Shown: positions 1-11,675 of the stretch, in pieces
How positions within the stretch are numbered: position 1 is the stretch's first letter
Layout of the letters: every line of letters starts with the position of its first letter
Assembly: GCA_013339765.2 (NCBI GenBank)
Contig: CM023448.1
Coordinates: forward strand, 327,885,441 to 327,949,440
Length of the DNA stretch: 64,000 nt
Source of the DNA: Haemaphysalis longicornis
Taxonomy: Eukaryota > Arthropoda > Arachnida > Ixodida > Ixodidae
Direction: 5' to 3'
Notes under the pieces: model-generated
The model's input: the letters and a program-made list of their open reading frames with translations, nothing else
Told to the model about the DNA's origin: nothing
Databases searched by the model: none
Made by a program: the position numbers and the translations under genes

Positions 1-1880
1 AAACAAAGCGCTTTTCCTTCCATGCGTTGTTGTTCCAAAATATGCAAAAATAAGCAAAAGAACCCACTAGCCCAAGTTCAAACATTAGTAAGCCAGAGCC
101 TTGAATTTAACAATAACGCAGTACTGTTAAAATGGGTTGGCTGATTACAAGCATGGTATATTTATAAGCTGCGAGCCCACTACAATGGACCTTTTTTCAC
201 GGACTTTACAATGCTATCCACCATTTCAGGTGATTGAACCTTGAACATTGTTCTTTTTTCGATTATTCCCTCCCTTCCTTCATGCCCCTTTCCTTCCCCA
301 ACAGGGCATTCATGCCCCCTCTGATAATAAAGGCATTCCTCCTCCTCCAGTACCAGTCCCTCTAGCGGCCGCCATGGCGAACAAAAATGGCAGTAAGGCA
401 CGCCCCCGAAAAAGTTTGCCTTTCGGAGAACTCGTGCATAAAATATCCTGGTCCTGCAGTCCCCCCCCCCCCCTTGCGCTGACCCGTCACCCGTACCTTT
501 CACATGAATGTCACGGTAGCAGGTGCATGTTCTCGTGACTAATCTGCAGTGTTCGAAGCGCCCCTTTCTGTTTTTCTTTTTTTCATTTTGGTTAACCCCT
601 TCACTGGCAGCCATGTGCTGGCAGAGTGGTCAGCCTCAAAAGTCCTTGCGCCTTTTCGTAGAAAGCCATTATTGTGGGCACGTACGAACCCACCACGAGG
701 TGTCGAAAGAGAGAGAGAGAAAAAAAGAAAACGAGCAGCGCTAGACCACACCGTGGCTAGACCGTATAGCCGCTCCCTAAGCAGAGAACTGAGGGGCGCC
801 CTTTTGATTATTTTGCCCGAGGCGCCTGCCAAGAATGGCGGACGGGCAGCCCGCGCATGCGCAGATCGCTACTGGAAAAAGGTCCATTCTGTCTTCCGAC
901 AGCGCTGATACGAAGTTCGTCGCGATTCTCCGCGTAATAACCGCGGCTCTAAGCCGTTGGTGTCCGTCGTGGGGAACAATGGCGTTGGCATCCCCCTCTC
1001 CCACCAACTGCGCCTTGTAATTGTTTGCCTTGGCGGCATCTTCGCCCCGGCTGCGAGCTGTCTCCCCACACTTCAAGTTTCTTTTTTGCTTCTGGAACCT
1101 TCGGCAACTCGCATCACACCTCGCCGACAGCGAGACGCTGGCGCGATGCTTGTGTTCGCCGCAAGCTTTCGCATATCAGCTTACGCGACATCTCACCTCG
1201 CTCTCCCCCCTCCTCCCCCAGGACCTTTTGCAACACTATCCCTTCTGTCTAGACACTCGGACGCCTTTGCCCGAAGCAGCGTCGACGAAGGCCTAAAATA
1301 TTGGTTCGGGAATTCAGCCGAAACAGGAGAGCCCATGTAATAGGAACTGCGGCCACGGCTGCGCCTCCCAGCTCAGACGCGGCGATTCGCGGACGAAGTT
1401 TCCAGATGGACGAAACTTCCAGACAAAATTTCCAAAAACAAGAAGGTCGGTGCTACCACCTTCCCCAGTACGGGATCACCTAGAACCAGATGCCTCTTCG
1501 AAAAGTTCTATCACGAGTCGGCTGTTCCCTTGGAGGAGGGGGGCGCCCATGCCGGCCGAAACAGTGAAAACGGGGACGCGGTTCCTTTGTGGCCCGTTTT
1601 CAAAGAACTTTGTTGAGCTACGTCCCTGTCTCACTTTCCTGTCTAGGGTTGTTAAACTCGCATGTATATTCTTCTCCAAACACGTCCCCCTACTTGCCCA
1701 CTCTGGCTTGCATTTTTGCTGGTTTTCAGATGTACACCCCCCCCCAAAAAAAAAAAAAAAAAAAAAAAAAAACTGCTTGGCTTCTCTATTTAGAGTCAAA
1801 CCGTCCTGCCTACTTCACGGAGAGCCAAATGCGTTACAAAAAAAAAAGAACACGTGGACATTCATTTTCTGCACCTGTGA
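1..1880. other. unassigned sequence, no gene recognised
   Basis: Open frames on both strands overlap and look compositional. There is a C9-10 run near 461, a purine tract near 708-730 and a C8-A27 junction near 1741-1770. Nothing resembles a known protein family. The only motif of note is listed separately at 853-862. Confidence 0.5.
853..862. promoter_or_regulatory. NRF1-like palindrome in CpG-rich stretch
   Basis: The palindrome GCGCATGCGC matches the animal NRF1 consensus. It lies 10-15 bases after an AATGGCGG motif resembling a YY1 site. This pairing is common at CpG-type promoters. No transcript or downstream gene can be tied to it, and the same CGCATGCGC string recurs elsewhere in the window (15.17 and 47.63 kb), so it may belong to dispersed repeats. 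Confidence 0.2.
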
Positions 1881-1988
1881 CGAACTTTCTTACGAGACAA
1901 ACTGGCCTATGACGAATGATCCTATGTCACCAAACGGACGGCCTTTTACGAACTGTAAAATGTGCTGTTGGGCTAGTTGGTGCATTAC

Positions 1989-2111
1989 GAATTACGAAAA
2001 TTGCACTAAATGGGCATAGAGAGGAAGGAAGACAAAGAATGTGCAACTCACAACTGCGCATTGTTTGTCTTCCTTCCTCTGCATGTCCCTTTAGCGCAAT
2101 TTTCGTCATTC
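1989..2111. repeat. foldback (inverted-repeat) element
   Basis: The left arm 1989-2046 and the right arm 2054-2111 are inverted copies matching at roughly 50 of 58 positions around a 7-base centre. Both contain a GAGGAAGGAAGACAAA core and end in ACGAAAATTGC. Degenerate copies of GGCCTATGACGAA flank the hairpin on both sides (near 1905 and 2137), so the full element may run from about 1880 to 2165. It looks like a non-autonomous foldback or MITE, but no target-site duplication was identified. Confidence 0.65.
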
Positions 2112-2169
2112 GGCCTATTACGAAACGGCCTATGACGAAAGGCCTTTCGACGAACGGGCCGTTTTCCCC

Positions 2170-2930
2170 TTCGATTGGCCCCCTCGTCGGTTTCTTTTAT
2201 TCCTCTGAGGCCGTCAGTGACCGCTCTCCCCTCGTGTCCGCCAGGGACATGAGCCACTTAGGCTTTCACAAAAAGGGTTGTTATCGAGGGGGGGTAAGGG
2301 TGGAGAGTGGGAGTTGAGTGGTGTCCAAGACGGTACCAAGGTGCCCTCTGCAAGGTGAGTCATTGGCGCTTCCTCTCGTTTCTCCGCGCAGGCTTCCGAA
2401 ATTGCCGTTGCTGACCCGGTGACGCCGTGCCCGTGTGGCGCGCAGGACGGCTTTCGTCAGGGTCAAAGACCGGTGCCGCGTCGCCGATCCTTAGAAGTTC
2501 AATGCACACACGCGCACACACATACACTGGCCCTGTACAAGATTAGAACCAGCGCTAGTCTCTTTTAGGGCCGGTTACCGAGATTGGCGGCGCTGGCCGG
2601 ATGACACGGTACCAGTACATTTCTTCTTGAGGCCCGCCACCTTCCGAAGTCTTTTCAGAGAAAATGAGGCGTCACAAGGGGGGGGGGGGTCTTGTTGCAA
2701 ATTGAACTTGAAATGCCTCTGCGCTGGCGCATGTGGACGACTATAAAAGCCCAAAGGTTCGTTTAGGAGCACACTCGTACCGTAAGAGCTGGGCGATGCT
2801 CCCCCCTTGACTTTCTGTGCTACACCCCCCCCCCCCCTATTCTTCCTATCTTTTTATGGCAAATAAAAACCGCTTTCATACCGCACAGTCGCACATTGGC
2901 TCCTGCGCCCAGCGGCTCACGCACGCAGTA
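2170..2930. other. unassigned sequence
   Basis: No gene seen. It contains G and C homopolymer runs near 2687 and 2825 and a short CA-rich stretch near 2505-2525. Confidence 0.4.
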
Positions 2931-2940
2931 GTCCACCAAC

Positions 2941-3110
2941 ATGGCACATTGGAAACAGTTTTTTGATATTACCCGCGAAGAAAACAAACAAGTTGCACGC
3001 TGCAAGCTCTGTTTCAAAACGGTACATGCTGCAGTCGAAGTTTTGTCTAATTCGGCACCTGAAAAGAAAACACGAGCGCGAGTACCCGCAACGAGAGAAA
3101 GTGGTTTCAA
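2941..3110 (+). pseudogene. BED-type zinc finger fragment of a hAT-like transposon
   Basis: The frame starting at 2941 begins MAHWKQFFDI and continues with ARCKLCFKTVH. A second frame then supplies LIRHLKRKHE. Together they give the W..FF, C..C and H....H pattern of a BED zinc finger, the N-terminal DNA-binding domain of hAT transposases and ZBED proteins. One frameshift lies between the Cys pair and the His pair. No catalytic domain follows. About 70 bases downstream the sequence changes to GGAATGG-rich subterminal repeats ending in a hAT-like terminal inverted repeat, so I read this as an internally deleted, non-autonomous hAT copy. A domesticated ZBED exon is a less likely alternative. Confidence 0.6.
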
Positions 3111-3179
3111 GCCAGTTGAAGATAACATCATCCTTCACTTTATAATAACCCGATAAAACTATCAACATGCCTTTCCTAC

Positions 3180-3342
3180 GTTGAGGAATTAGAGGAATGG
3201 AATTGAATTGCCCGGCAATTCCCGGAGTGGGAATGGGGGAAGTTTTGTCATTCCGAGGAATTGAAGGGAATGGAATTTAGGCAAATTGCCATTCCCCGGA
3301 ATGGAATTGGAATGGAATGGGGACGCCCATTCCGCAACACTG
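3180..3342 (+). mobile_element. 3' terminal region of the hAT-like element
   Basis: Imperfect GGAATGGAATT repeats occupy about 3190-3325. The stretch ends in CCCATTCCGCAACACTG, whose reverse complement starts CAGTGTTGCGGAATGGG, a typical hAT terminus form. The 8 bases after it (CATTGCCT) would be the target-site duplication. I could not find the matching copy or the 5' terminus. Confidence 0.5.
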
Positions 3343-3345
3343 CAT

Positions 3346-4377
3346 TGCCTTATAAGTCAATGTGAAAAAAAAAAAAAAAAAAAATTTCACATGACTCTTA
3401 CCCAGACCTCACGGCGTTCGGAAAGAGACATTGAGCGTCGCGGATACCCCGCGAGGGCTTGCGATGTATCCCTGTCGAGGCCGCAACGCATAGGTCCCAC
3501 ATGAGCCATTACGTTGCCGTCCCGGAAACTACAGGGCCAGGCGGCCTAGGGGCAGCAGCGCAGAGTTCACGTGACCACTGCGCCGCTGCCGCGACAGCTG
3601 AAGCCGAACCGCCCATCACGAGGCTTTCACGACGACAATGTCCCACTATAGTGGCGGACTAAGAAGCGGTGGGCTCACGAGAGAATTCCGCTCCGTTCGA
3701 GAGGACGATGTCAAAAGAGACCAATGTTATACCTAAGCCAGGCTCCTTAGCCCGCACACACTCGCCCCGCGGCTTTGCCACGGAACTCACCATTTTCACG
3801 AGTCGCCGAGGGCACGACGCCAGTGTTGCTCTCAATAGTTCCAAGCTCTCCGAGATGGCCGTCAGGTTTTCCGAACCACGGTCGGGACCACAGTCCGGTT
3901 TTCCCAAAGGCACAACACACGCACCGATACAACGCTGTACTCTGCTAAGGAACGCACACCCTTTTCAGCAACCAACACCTACGCCCGTAACAAGAAAGCA
4001 TTACAGCCATCGCCACCCGGAGCGGATACAGCAATAAATGGCGCTGAGTGCGGTGATGTCGCGCTTCTCATCGGCCCACGTGCTACCCTGGCACCACCAT
4101 GCGTACGCAGCTACGGGATGACCAGAACCCCTCGTCATCCCTTTTCATGTGTTCGATCTAGAATTATTGCAAGAACAACAACAACAAAAACGGCAGTGCC
4201 ACGTTAGCCGTCTAATCACATATCAGCAGGCAAAACAGGCGGCTGGTTGCAAGAGGATGACGGGGAGGATTTAATGACGCAGCATCATGACCCGCGAAGC
4301 TCGGCGCAGTCCAAGGAACGGACGAAACAGAACACGTTTCTAATTTGCGATTGCGGATACTTTCTAGTTAATTAGTT
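3346..4377. other. unassigned sequence
   Basis: A 122-codon frame at 3669-4037 overlaps a comparable frame on the other strand and shows no recognisable domain. There is a short A-run at 3364-3383. No gene called. Confidence 0.4.
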
Positions 4378-4390
4378 GAATGAAACTTGG

Positions 4391-4575
4391 ATTGATTGAT
4401 TGTAGGGTTTAACGCGCCAACGCTTAATATGCGACGAGGCGCGCCGTAGTGGAGGGCTCCGGATTAATTTTGACCATCTGGGAATCTTTAACGTGCGTTT
4501 AAATCTCGAATACACGGGTGTTTTTTGCTTTTTTGCCTCCATGAGAAAAGCGGCCGCCGCGGCCGGGAATCGAAG
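4391..4575 (-). mobile_element. Ruka-type tRNA-derived SINE, 5'-truncated
   Basis: On the minus strand the copy starts inside the B box (TTCGATTCCCGGCC), carries the conserved body and ends in a short (CAAT)n tail. The 13-bp target-site duplication GAATGAAACTTGG is perfect at 4378-4390 and 4576-4588. The A box is missing, so this copy is probably transcriptionally dead. Truncation exactly at the B box is typical of incomplete reverse transcription. Confidence 0.85.
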
Positions 4576-4588
4576 GAATGAAACTTGG

Positions 4589-6540
4589 AAGGACTCCAGT
4601 TTTATTTTAGGGGAAAACATGGGGCGCTCCGTTTCCCTCCCGTAGACGCTTTTATATTGACAGCAAACTAAAATTGCACAATATTTGCATACTTCACTGT
4701 GAATTCCGAATTAAAAATTGCAGATGAAACGTCGCGTAATGTTAGAGCAGCCTCAGTGGCTGTCATTAACTTGTCTCGGGATTGTTTGTATTGAACAAAA
4801 GTTACAGCTGTTTTCTATAACCATGCTCCCTCCGTAGGTACCCGTGTACTGACAGCAGACGGGAATTCTGTAACGTTTACAATTTAACTGTGGTAAATGT
4901 GAACTAACTAATTAGAGAAGTACAGGAACTCAGCCTAACGAAACAGTCGTCCTTTGCGGCCAATTTTGGTATGAATCCTGTTGTTCCTTTTTATATCAGG
5001 TGCTGCTTTCGGAAGAGTACAGTGCGTGGGGACATTCTGGAGCAGTCAGGGCTTCCTTCTTCCGTACCTGAGTCCACCAGTGTCCCAGCCTGTAGTATTT
5101 TCCCGTACAATACTTCAGCACTCCTTCCTCACGCCACCTTAAGACGTCACATCAAAGCAGGCCTTACTCATAGTTTTGCCTTAGTTTTCGGAAGTACATT
5201 TCTTTTCTGGACACCTCCTCCTGCCTCTTCTAGGGCAACTGAGCTCGCTGACTACGCCGGCTTGAGCATGGTGCACGCGCGTGTACAGAAAGAACCTATC
5301 TTCCGCACTTGGAATTGGGATGTTAGGCGAACATCGCCTATACGCAACGTTTGTTTGAGACGGAGAGCGAAACTTTCTCTCGCTTAGATGAAGCCTTGCT
5401 CACCAGAGTGTTGTCATCCTGCATCATAAATACCATGGGGAATTTGTGGATGTGTACCGGCTAATACATTCTCACGCAGTGTAACCAATTCCTTCTGGGC
5501 TTCTCCCCATTAGTTTACGGCAAGATGATCCACTGGCCTTGCACCGACTGCACCTTCACTGCACTAAGCTGGCTTCATCGCTGCTGATGTCACCAGAAGT
5601 GACGCCATCACTTCCGGTTACGTCACATGTAAGGTACTTGTGGTAGACGAGACCTGCCTTGCTTGGTAGCTCCCTGGGGTCACGTGTGGTGCAGGGGCAT
5701 AACAATTACGGATGCTCGATTGGACAGCGGTTGCGGATTCATGGACGTAGGTTCCACTAAAATTTGCAGGTATGTGGATATTTATGCATTTGGCTTATGT
5801 CTGTTACGTTATATCTGTAATGTTGCGTCTGTCTAATCTTCTTGTGTGCACGTCTTTTGCGCAGTTTTAGTTCTCGCAAGGTACCAACTAGCCAAGTTTG
5901 TACTATAATGTTGAAAGTTAGCTTTTGCTATGAAGTTGGTATACGCTTTATTGGTACGTATAGTGTATAAAGTTGCTGGAAAGTGTTTGCAAGAATCTGC
6001 GTTCGAAAGTTAATAAAAAGACAAAACGGAAAGACTATCGGAAACTTGCACTTCCAGTTGAAAAAAAGTCGGAGTTTATCAGTTTCTACTAGGCTGGGAT
6101 GTGTATGCAAGAAGAATGCTGCTTTTAATAGCTAAAATGTGGGTGCGAAGGCAACTGCGCCCCTCATATTTAGTTCATTCCGTGCCTCACGTACGCCAAC
6201 TCATAACAAGTAGTGATCGCGTAAGTCTCCGTCTCGGAAATATCATTGTTCGGGCGAGTAAAGTGTTATTTATTTAGCGGAAACGACTTTCGAATGAAGT
6301 GGTTCCGAGAAACCCTGACTACATGCTGAACCAAACACAAGAAGCATAAATTATTCGGTATAACTGGCAGGTCAGAACGCCTTAGAGGGAGCCTTCTCGA
6401 ACAGCTGCACGTTGAGCTGCGGCGTCCCCACCTGCCTTTCGAAGTTGCCGGGCCACGCCTGCGTCGTCAGGCGCCGCTGTAGTGCGTAAACACAACACGG
6501 CGTGGCGGCACAGACCTGGTAGCAATTTCGAGCAGAAGTT
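4589..6540. other. unassigned, AT-leaning sequence
   Basis: The longest frame, 4971-5387 (+, 138 codons), shows no motif I recognise and no convincing splice structure. No repeats of note. Confidence 0.4.
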
Positions 6541-6547
6541 GGGGAGG

Positions 6548-6690
6548 AGGAGGAGGAATAAATATTGGCAGAGCAAGGTATGAGTGTTTGGCCTTCCGTT
6601 GTAGGGTAAAGGGGGGGGCTCTGCCCCCCGGGAAACTCCGGAGGGGGCTCGGGCCCCCGTGCCCCCGTGCCCCCCTGTCCGCGCCTATGA
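6548..6690. repeat. GGA repeats and G/C-run hairpin
   Basis: (GGA)n followed by AATAAA-like sequence lies at 6544-6562. At 6611-6680, alternating G and C runs (G8...C6, G5...C5 twice) can fold into a strong hairpin. It may be the end of a retroposon, but the orientation is unclear. Confidence 0.3.
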
Positions 6691-6924
6691 CAGCGGCGGC
6701 CAAAAACGCGAACTAGACATGCTGGTTGTGCCGGTCGTGTACATACAAGCTAACTCGAACCGTCTGTACTTGAAAAAAAAATAAGCGCGACTTGCACAAC
6801 GACCCAAATGAAGAACGACGGGACAAGTGCTCAATGCCCTACAAGTCTGTACATCTTGTACGGCATTCACGAGTGACACTTCTGAGCGGATTACCGGTGA
6901 CAAATCGTCGGTAACCCACGGATG

Positions 6925-7055
6925 CAGAACTAGTGTGTTACCGGTAGTACCCGTGAGTCACCCGTAGGTCAACGGTGGGTCATGACTCATGACTGGTGGG
7001 TCGTGGTGGGGCAGGGTGGATCATGATGGTTCATGAAGGGTCAGCGGTGGATGTC
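6925..7055 (+). repeat. degenerate GGTGGGTCATGA minisatellite
   Basis: About eight imperfect copies of a 10-15 base GGTGGGTCATGA-like unit, with no coding frame. Confidence 0.45.
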
Positions 7056-7145
7056 ATTTCTTTTCTGCCATAAACCCTAAAGGGAGAAATAAATAAATAA
7101 AGAATGAAGCACTAAACAAGTAAAACTAATAGAAATATAATTAAA

Positions 7146-7174
7146 CAAGAAAGAAAGAAAGAAAGAAAGAAGGA
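7146..7174 (+). repeat. (GAAA)n microsatellite
   Basis: Short GAAA tetranucleotide run. Confidence 0.8.
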
Positions 7175-7179
7175 AAGAA

Positions 7180-8210
7180 CTGGTGGTATATACCCCCTTG
7201 GATAGGTACCACCAGTGTCTCCTGAAATTTCCTCCTCTCGCTGACTCCGGGGACAGGCACCGACGAACGAAAATTTCAGCTCATTTTATCTAGCCCAAGA
7301 GAGACTACTGTCTTTCAAGATGGAGCTACCAATCAGCTTCCTGTATGAAGCGACATACGGTCATTACTATAATAGAAGCGCGCCTTCCGCACCGTTTCGC
7401 GCGCGGATTTAAACGCGCGCCAGATTTTGTCGACGCTATGGTGCGCAAAACTTTCACTAGGTGGTGCCACCATACCTATTTTTTTTTTTCAAAATGCACT
7501 ATTTGCGAAGCTCCACTGCAGAATGTAAGGTAAAATCACCCCCATCTTGTACCCGTAAGTTGAAGAGAAGTAGTAGAAAAAAATTATTTTAGAAAATATG
7601 GTATTGAAGAGGTTAGAAGGATTACAGTGAGTCTTGTGGGCGGGGCCCCATCTCCAGGGCGTTGTCCAGGGTTCCATACCGTAAGTAGGATGGATGAATG
7701 GAAAAGCGCTTATTAGCGGAAGAGTATTTACGCGGCATCTCCAGGACAAATACTAAACTTCGCTAAACATTTACACATTTACCTGTAATAACCCTAACTC
7801 ATTTAAAAAATACTCTTTTTTTGAAGTATGAAACGTAAATTAAAATGTTTTGTAAAATGTTCTCGGGGGCCCTTGCGTTTCCTGTGAGGTTAGCGAAAGC
7901 GAAGGCAAGCAGCTGATTACTACTCCAACTTTCTGTCGACAGATGGCAAGCTAGTCTGGTTAGCCCTGCTTAGCCCTCAGCCAAAAGGCAAAACCAGGCG
8001 CCGCTTTTTGAAGCATAGGGCACATGGGGAGTTTCGCAACTCTATATAAGTGTCGAATAATTCTGCCACCGCATTGCGTCAGAACATTAGCCGGTTAGGT
8101 GCACACAAAAGCGAATGAGGTCGTTAAACGTTGCACAAGTCACTGTGCGAGTGGTTGAAATGAACCTTCAACTTCTTTCCTTGTTTGTTTCTTTGTTTGT
8201 TCCTTCGTTA
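7180..8210. other. unassigned sequence
   Basis: No gene recognised. Frames are short and contain poly-T or poly-A. Confidence 0.4.
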
Positions 8211-8246
8211 ACATTTATTTATTTATTTATTTATTTATTATTTAAT

Positions 8247-8285
<39 letters not shown>

Positions 8286-8286
8286 T
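8211..8286 (+). repeat. (ATTT)n microsatellite
   Basis: Nearly uninterrupted TTTA/ATTT tetranucleotides over ~75 bases, with one TTTAA interruption. Confidence 0.9.
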
Positions 8287-8571
8287 CCTATAGTTGCTTA
8301 TTTCTCCTTTAATGTTTAGGCAGAAAAGCAATATAGAAAATCCGAAACTTCAACATACAGCTTCTGAAGAATTGTATTCGTAATCGCTTTGTGATTGATA
8401 TATACATAGGGCAACTTTTAAATATATCTAAATATCTTCTGTCCTGGAAAAAAATGCGAATATTATCGCTTCTTATCTCTCGAAAGGGCTTATGTAAAGG
8501 CGGTTGCTTTGTTTCTGACCTTGGTACCTCTTTCTGCCTGCAACCCCCATGCAGGATTTTCAGAAACTAAT

Positions 8572-8572
<1 letters not shown>

Positions 8573-8653
<81 letters not shown>
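8573..8653 (+). repeat. (TGAT)20 microsatellite
   Basis: A perfect TGAT tract of about 80 bases. The unit equals the tail repeat of the Ruka SINEs in this window (CAAT on the SINE strand), but no SINE body is attached on either side. Confidence 0.9.
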
Positions 8654-10270
8654 TTTTATTTTATTTTTTATTTGTTGTTTCTAGATTTCAGGGGCAAGCC
8701 AAGAGAAAGGATTACTCGCCTGGCTTTCTCGAAAATTTATAAGTAATACTTGGCCTATTTGCCACGAATTTAGCGCAGGCCTTTGCTTCGAGTTACCATT
8801 CCGCTGGTTTTCATTTGGTCAAGGTAATCACCGGCCCATACAGCCAGCAGAGTCGCGGTCTTATATTTAGAAAAGAAATTTGCAGCCATTCCTCTCTGCA
8901 AATGTGGATACCAGCGAAGTAGCATAAAATACACATTCCGCACATGGTTACCAGAATGAACATCTATTCGTTTTTCTCATCATATGGCAATAGTATTCAC
9001 TATGGCCTCGCTATTACTTAATGAGACTTGGGAGGGTTTGAGTTTCATCCTAGCAAACACGGGCTGTCGGGTTCCCTCCCACAGAAGCCCACGTATTGAT
9101 TTAGACGAGAATTCCACAACCTTTTCAACTTCACCGCGAACTACCTGAGAAAAGAGAATGAAACTCACCGCAATTATATAGTCCTTTTAGCAACCATTTG
9201 TCGCAGAGTTGTTCTCGGCAAAGTTTTGGTAAAACAATAGTTGCAACGGTTTCCTGCTGATCATTCGCGATGAAGTTGGATTTGCCGCCAGGCGCTTTTA
9301 CACATGCAGAACAAAAATACACGATACCCTCGCCTATATCCATCCCGAACTCGAACCACTTTATCAGGTGTTTCAAGTGGCATCAACGAAGGAAGTGCTT
9401 CCTCGATCCATTCAGGGCGTTTGTCGTGCTCTAGCCCAAGTCTCAAACTCCTTACGTGAGAAAAACGACCATCTCGGTGTGTGCTCTATGTGCACGGTCT
9501 CCGTCGAAATCATAGGCCGTTTGGAACACAATACGCACCCCCGAAGCCCTCTACAGACACGAAGAATCGAGGGATCCAGAGCTTTCTACTGGCGCCTTCT
9601 TCATCAAAGAGAGGGCGAGTGTGTTTCGATGGACGGACCATAAAAATACACGGAACCGTAGCCATATACAGCTTCCATGAAAATGATTTTATGTGACAAA
9701 CGTGATATGTTTTGTGCCGTAGATGCAGCACGTTGTAGTGGAAGGTCCAGGTACAGTATGACCTTCTTGAACGTGCAGGGAAATCGCTGGTACCTCTTAC
9801 AGGGAGGCTGTACTGAAATAGCGACGCATGAATTGCCATGTTGCGCTCATCGAGCCTTGCAAACAAGCAGACTATAGTCAGGAACACTTTTTGTGGCTTC
9901 TTCGAGTCAGTATTTGTACGTGTGTAACACAGAACTTCACAAGAAGGTAAATAGAAGGGAAAGCTTCCTTACAAGCTGGCTTTTCTGAAAGGCACTTCTG
10001 CTCACGTTGATGCCACTTACCAGGCGGGGCCTCCTTGGATGAGTGGGTTTACACATGCTGAGAGGCACGAAACTGGGAAAGGCTTTATTATACGCGAAGA
10101 ATATATTCGTTAACTCGGGCAATTTAAGTGCGTCGAGGTTTATGGTGACGAATTTTTATTGAAGCTGCTTTCAATTTCCGTTGAAAATGGCACTTCTGGC
10201 TAAAGAAACTCTGTGAACACCAAAGCCAGACATTTCCAACCTTCTAGCACAGATACCACGGCCCACACAT
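8654..10270. other. unassigned; protein-like minus-strand frames at 8980-9446
   Basis: Minus-strand frames between 9446 and 8980 overlap in different phases (for example FCSACVKAPGG, then IVLPKLCREQLCDKW, then VEFSSKSIRGLLWEGTRQP). They have balanced composition and look more protein-like than the surroundings. A decayed transposon ORF is possible but I cannot assign a family. The rest holds nothing recognised. Confidence 0.3.
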
Positions 10271-10552
10271 GTTTGAAGTTTGAAGTTTATTCATCATCAT
10301 TTCAAACATACATCACTTATCCAGTGGTTGAATGGAAAGGGGTGGTGAAAAGGCAACTGAATGCCTGACAATGCACCGATCCCCGCCCAGATCACAATAA
10401 TGCACAACACTCAGTATGTTTGTCTGAAGCATAAATACATAGATTCAATACAGTGAAATACAATAAGTACAAATATATAGCGAAGAAAGGATAAGAAATA
10501 ATTACACATCTATAAATGCACTCTTTACACATATAAGCCCTTTAAAAAGCCC

Positions 10553-11450
10553 TTAAAAACAAAACCGTAGTTGTGAACAGTGGTGAGCAAGTGAACATTT
10601 CACAGTGCGTTCCCGCAAACGTACACGAGATGCACAACTCTTAAACAAAAAAAGCATATTATGTTTGAAGCGTGAGTAGATAAGAATGTATTTTTTTTTA
10701 ATTGCTGATGATCGACTTTCATTCACTAATGACTTTTGAGTCTGAACTCGCTGAATCAAAGCTCCTCTAAATGTGAGCTGCGTATTACGGAGAATAGAAC
10801 GGTTTCGAGTTTGAGAAATAATGTACTTATAATGTACTTTGTTTTCTAGATATTTAATTCTAACTGATTTATTTTCAGCCATAGAGACAAATTGTTAAGG
10901 CAAAGGTTAGCTTGTTTATCTACACTAGAGTTATCTGGAGCGGGAAAAAAATACGTTCGTGTCGTCTGCGTATAAGTTAGTATCTGGTGTTAGAGGTACG
11001 GTTACGATATCGTCTATATATAATAGAAACAGAAGTGGCCCAAGTATGGAGCCCCGTGGGACGCCGTAATTTATCTTGCACATTTGAGACTTTGAGTGTT
11101 TCATATCAGTATATTGAAACCGATCAGTAAGGTAACTTCTTATTAAATTAAGAGACCAGCCATTATTTCGTATTTGCTAAGCTTTTGTAGAAGAATTTCA
11201 TGCTTAATAGAATCAAACGCTTTCTTAAAATCAAGAAATATTCCGATTGTGTGGCGTTTTTGCTCATAATTATCGATTATTTTATCTTTAATAGATAGTA
11301 GGGCTTTTTCAGTAAACTTGTTCTTCTGAAACCCATACTGATGTTTTGTTATGACTTTTTTCGAGCTACAGAAATTTGCAGTTCGTACATATATGACACG
11401 TTCTATGATTTTCGAAAATATAGGCAAACAGAAATGGGCCTGTAATTACC
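10553..11450 (-). pseudogene. CR1 ORF2, reverse transcriptase and C-terminal part
   Basis: The frames carry reverse transcriptase motifs in order: PIFSKIIERVIYVR, KHQYGFQKNK, IFLDFKKAFDSIKH (motif A, with a catalytic Asp), NYGVPRGSILGPLLFLLYIDD (motif B) near 11065-10995, and LYADDTNVFF (motif C, catalytic YADD) near 10965. Downstream, SLWLKINQLELN and KTKYIIS are the usual post-YADD conserved pieces. SRFKHNMLFLFKSCASRVRLRERTV is the family's C-terminal block. The connecting thumb region is missing, consistent with an internal deletion near 10.70 kb. The stop after RFCF ends at 10553. Frame changes occur around 11.08-11.14 and 10.87 kb. Confidence 0.85.
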
Positions 11451-11675
11451 CATGTAATTTTCATCACCACCTTTGTGGATAACAGATATTTTAGCTACTT
11501 TTAGTTTGTCCGGGAACGTTCCAGTGTTCAAGATAAGATTGCAGATATGGAAAAGGGTGCGCTAATATTCTCTGAAACTGGTTCTAAGGGTTCAGCCTTT
11601 AAACCGTCAAAGCCAACAGCAGAATTGTTATTAAATTGTTTATCAGCAAGGCTACTTCCGATTCATCCGTAGGAG

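Noticed and set aside
1450..2019. 189-codon plus-strand frame
   Set aside because: It runs through a C8-A27 homopolymer junction (poly-Lys) and into the foldback. There is no domain, and the opposite frame is also open.
9148..9171. A possible intron GTGAGT...TTTTCTCAG on the minus strand
   Set aside because: It would be 24 nt long, below any normal animal intron. The signals are likely chance.
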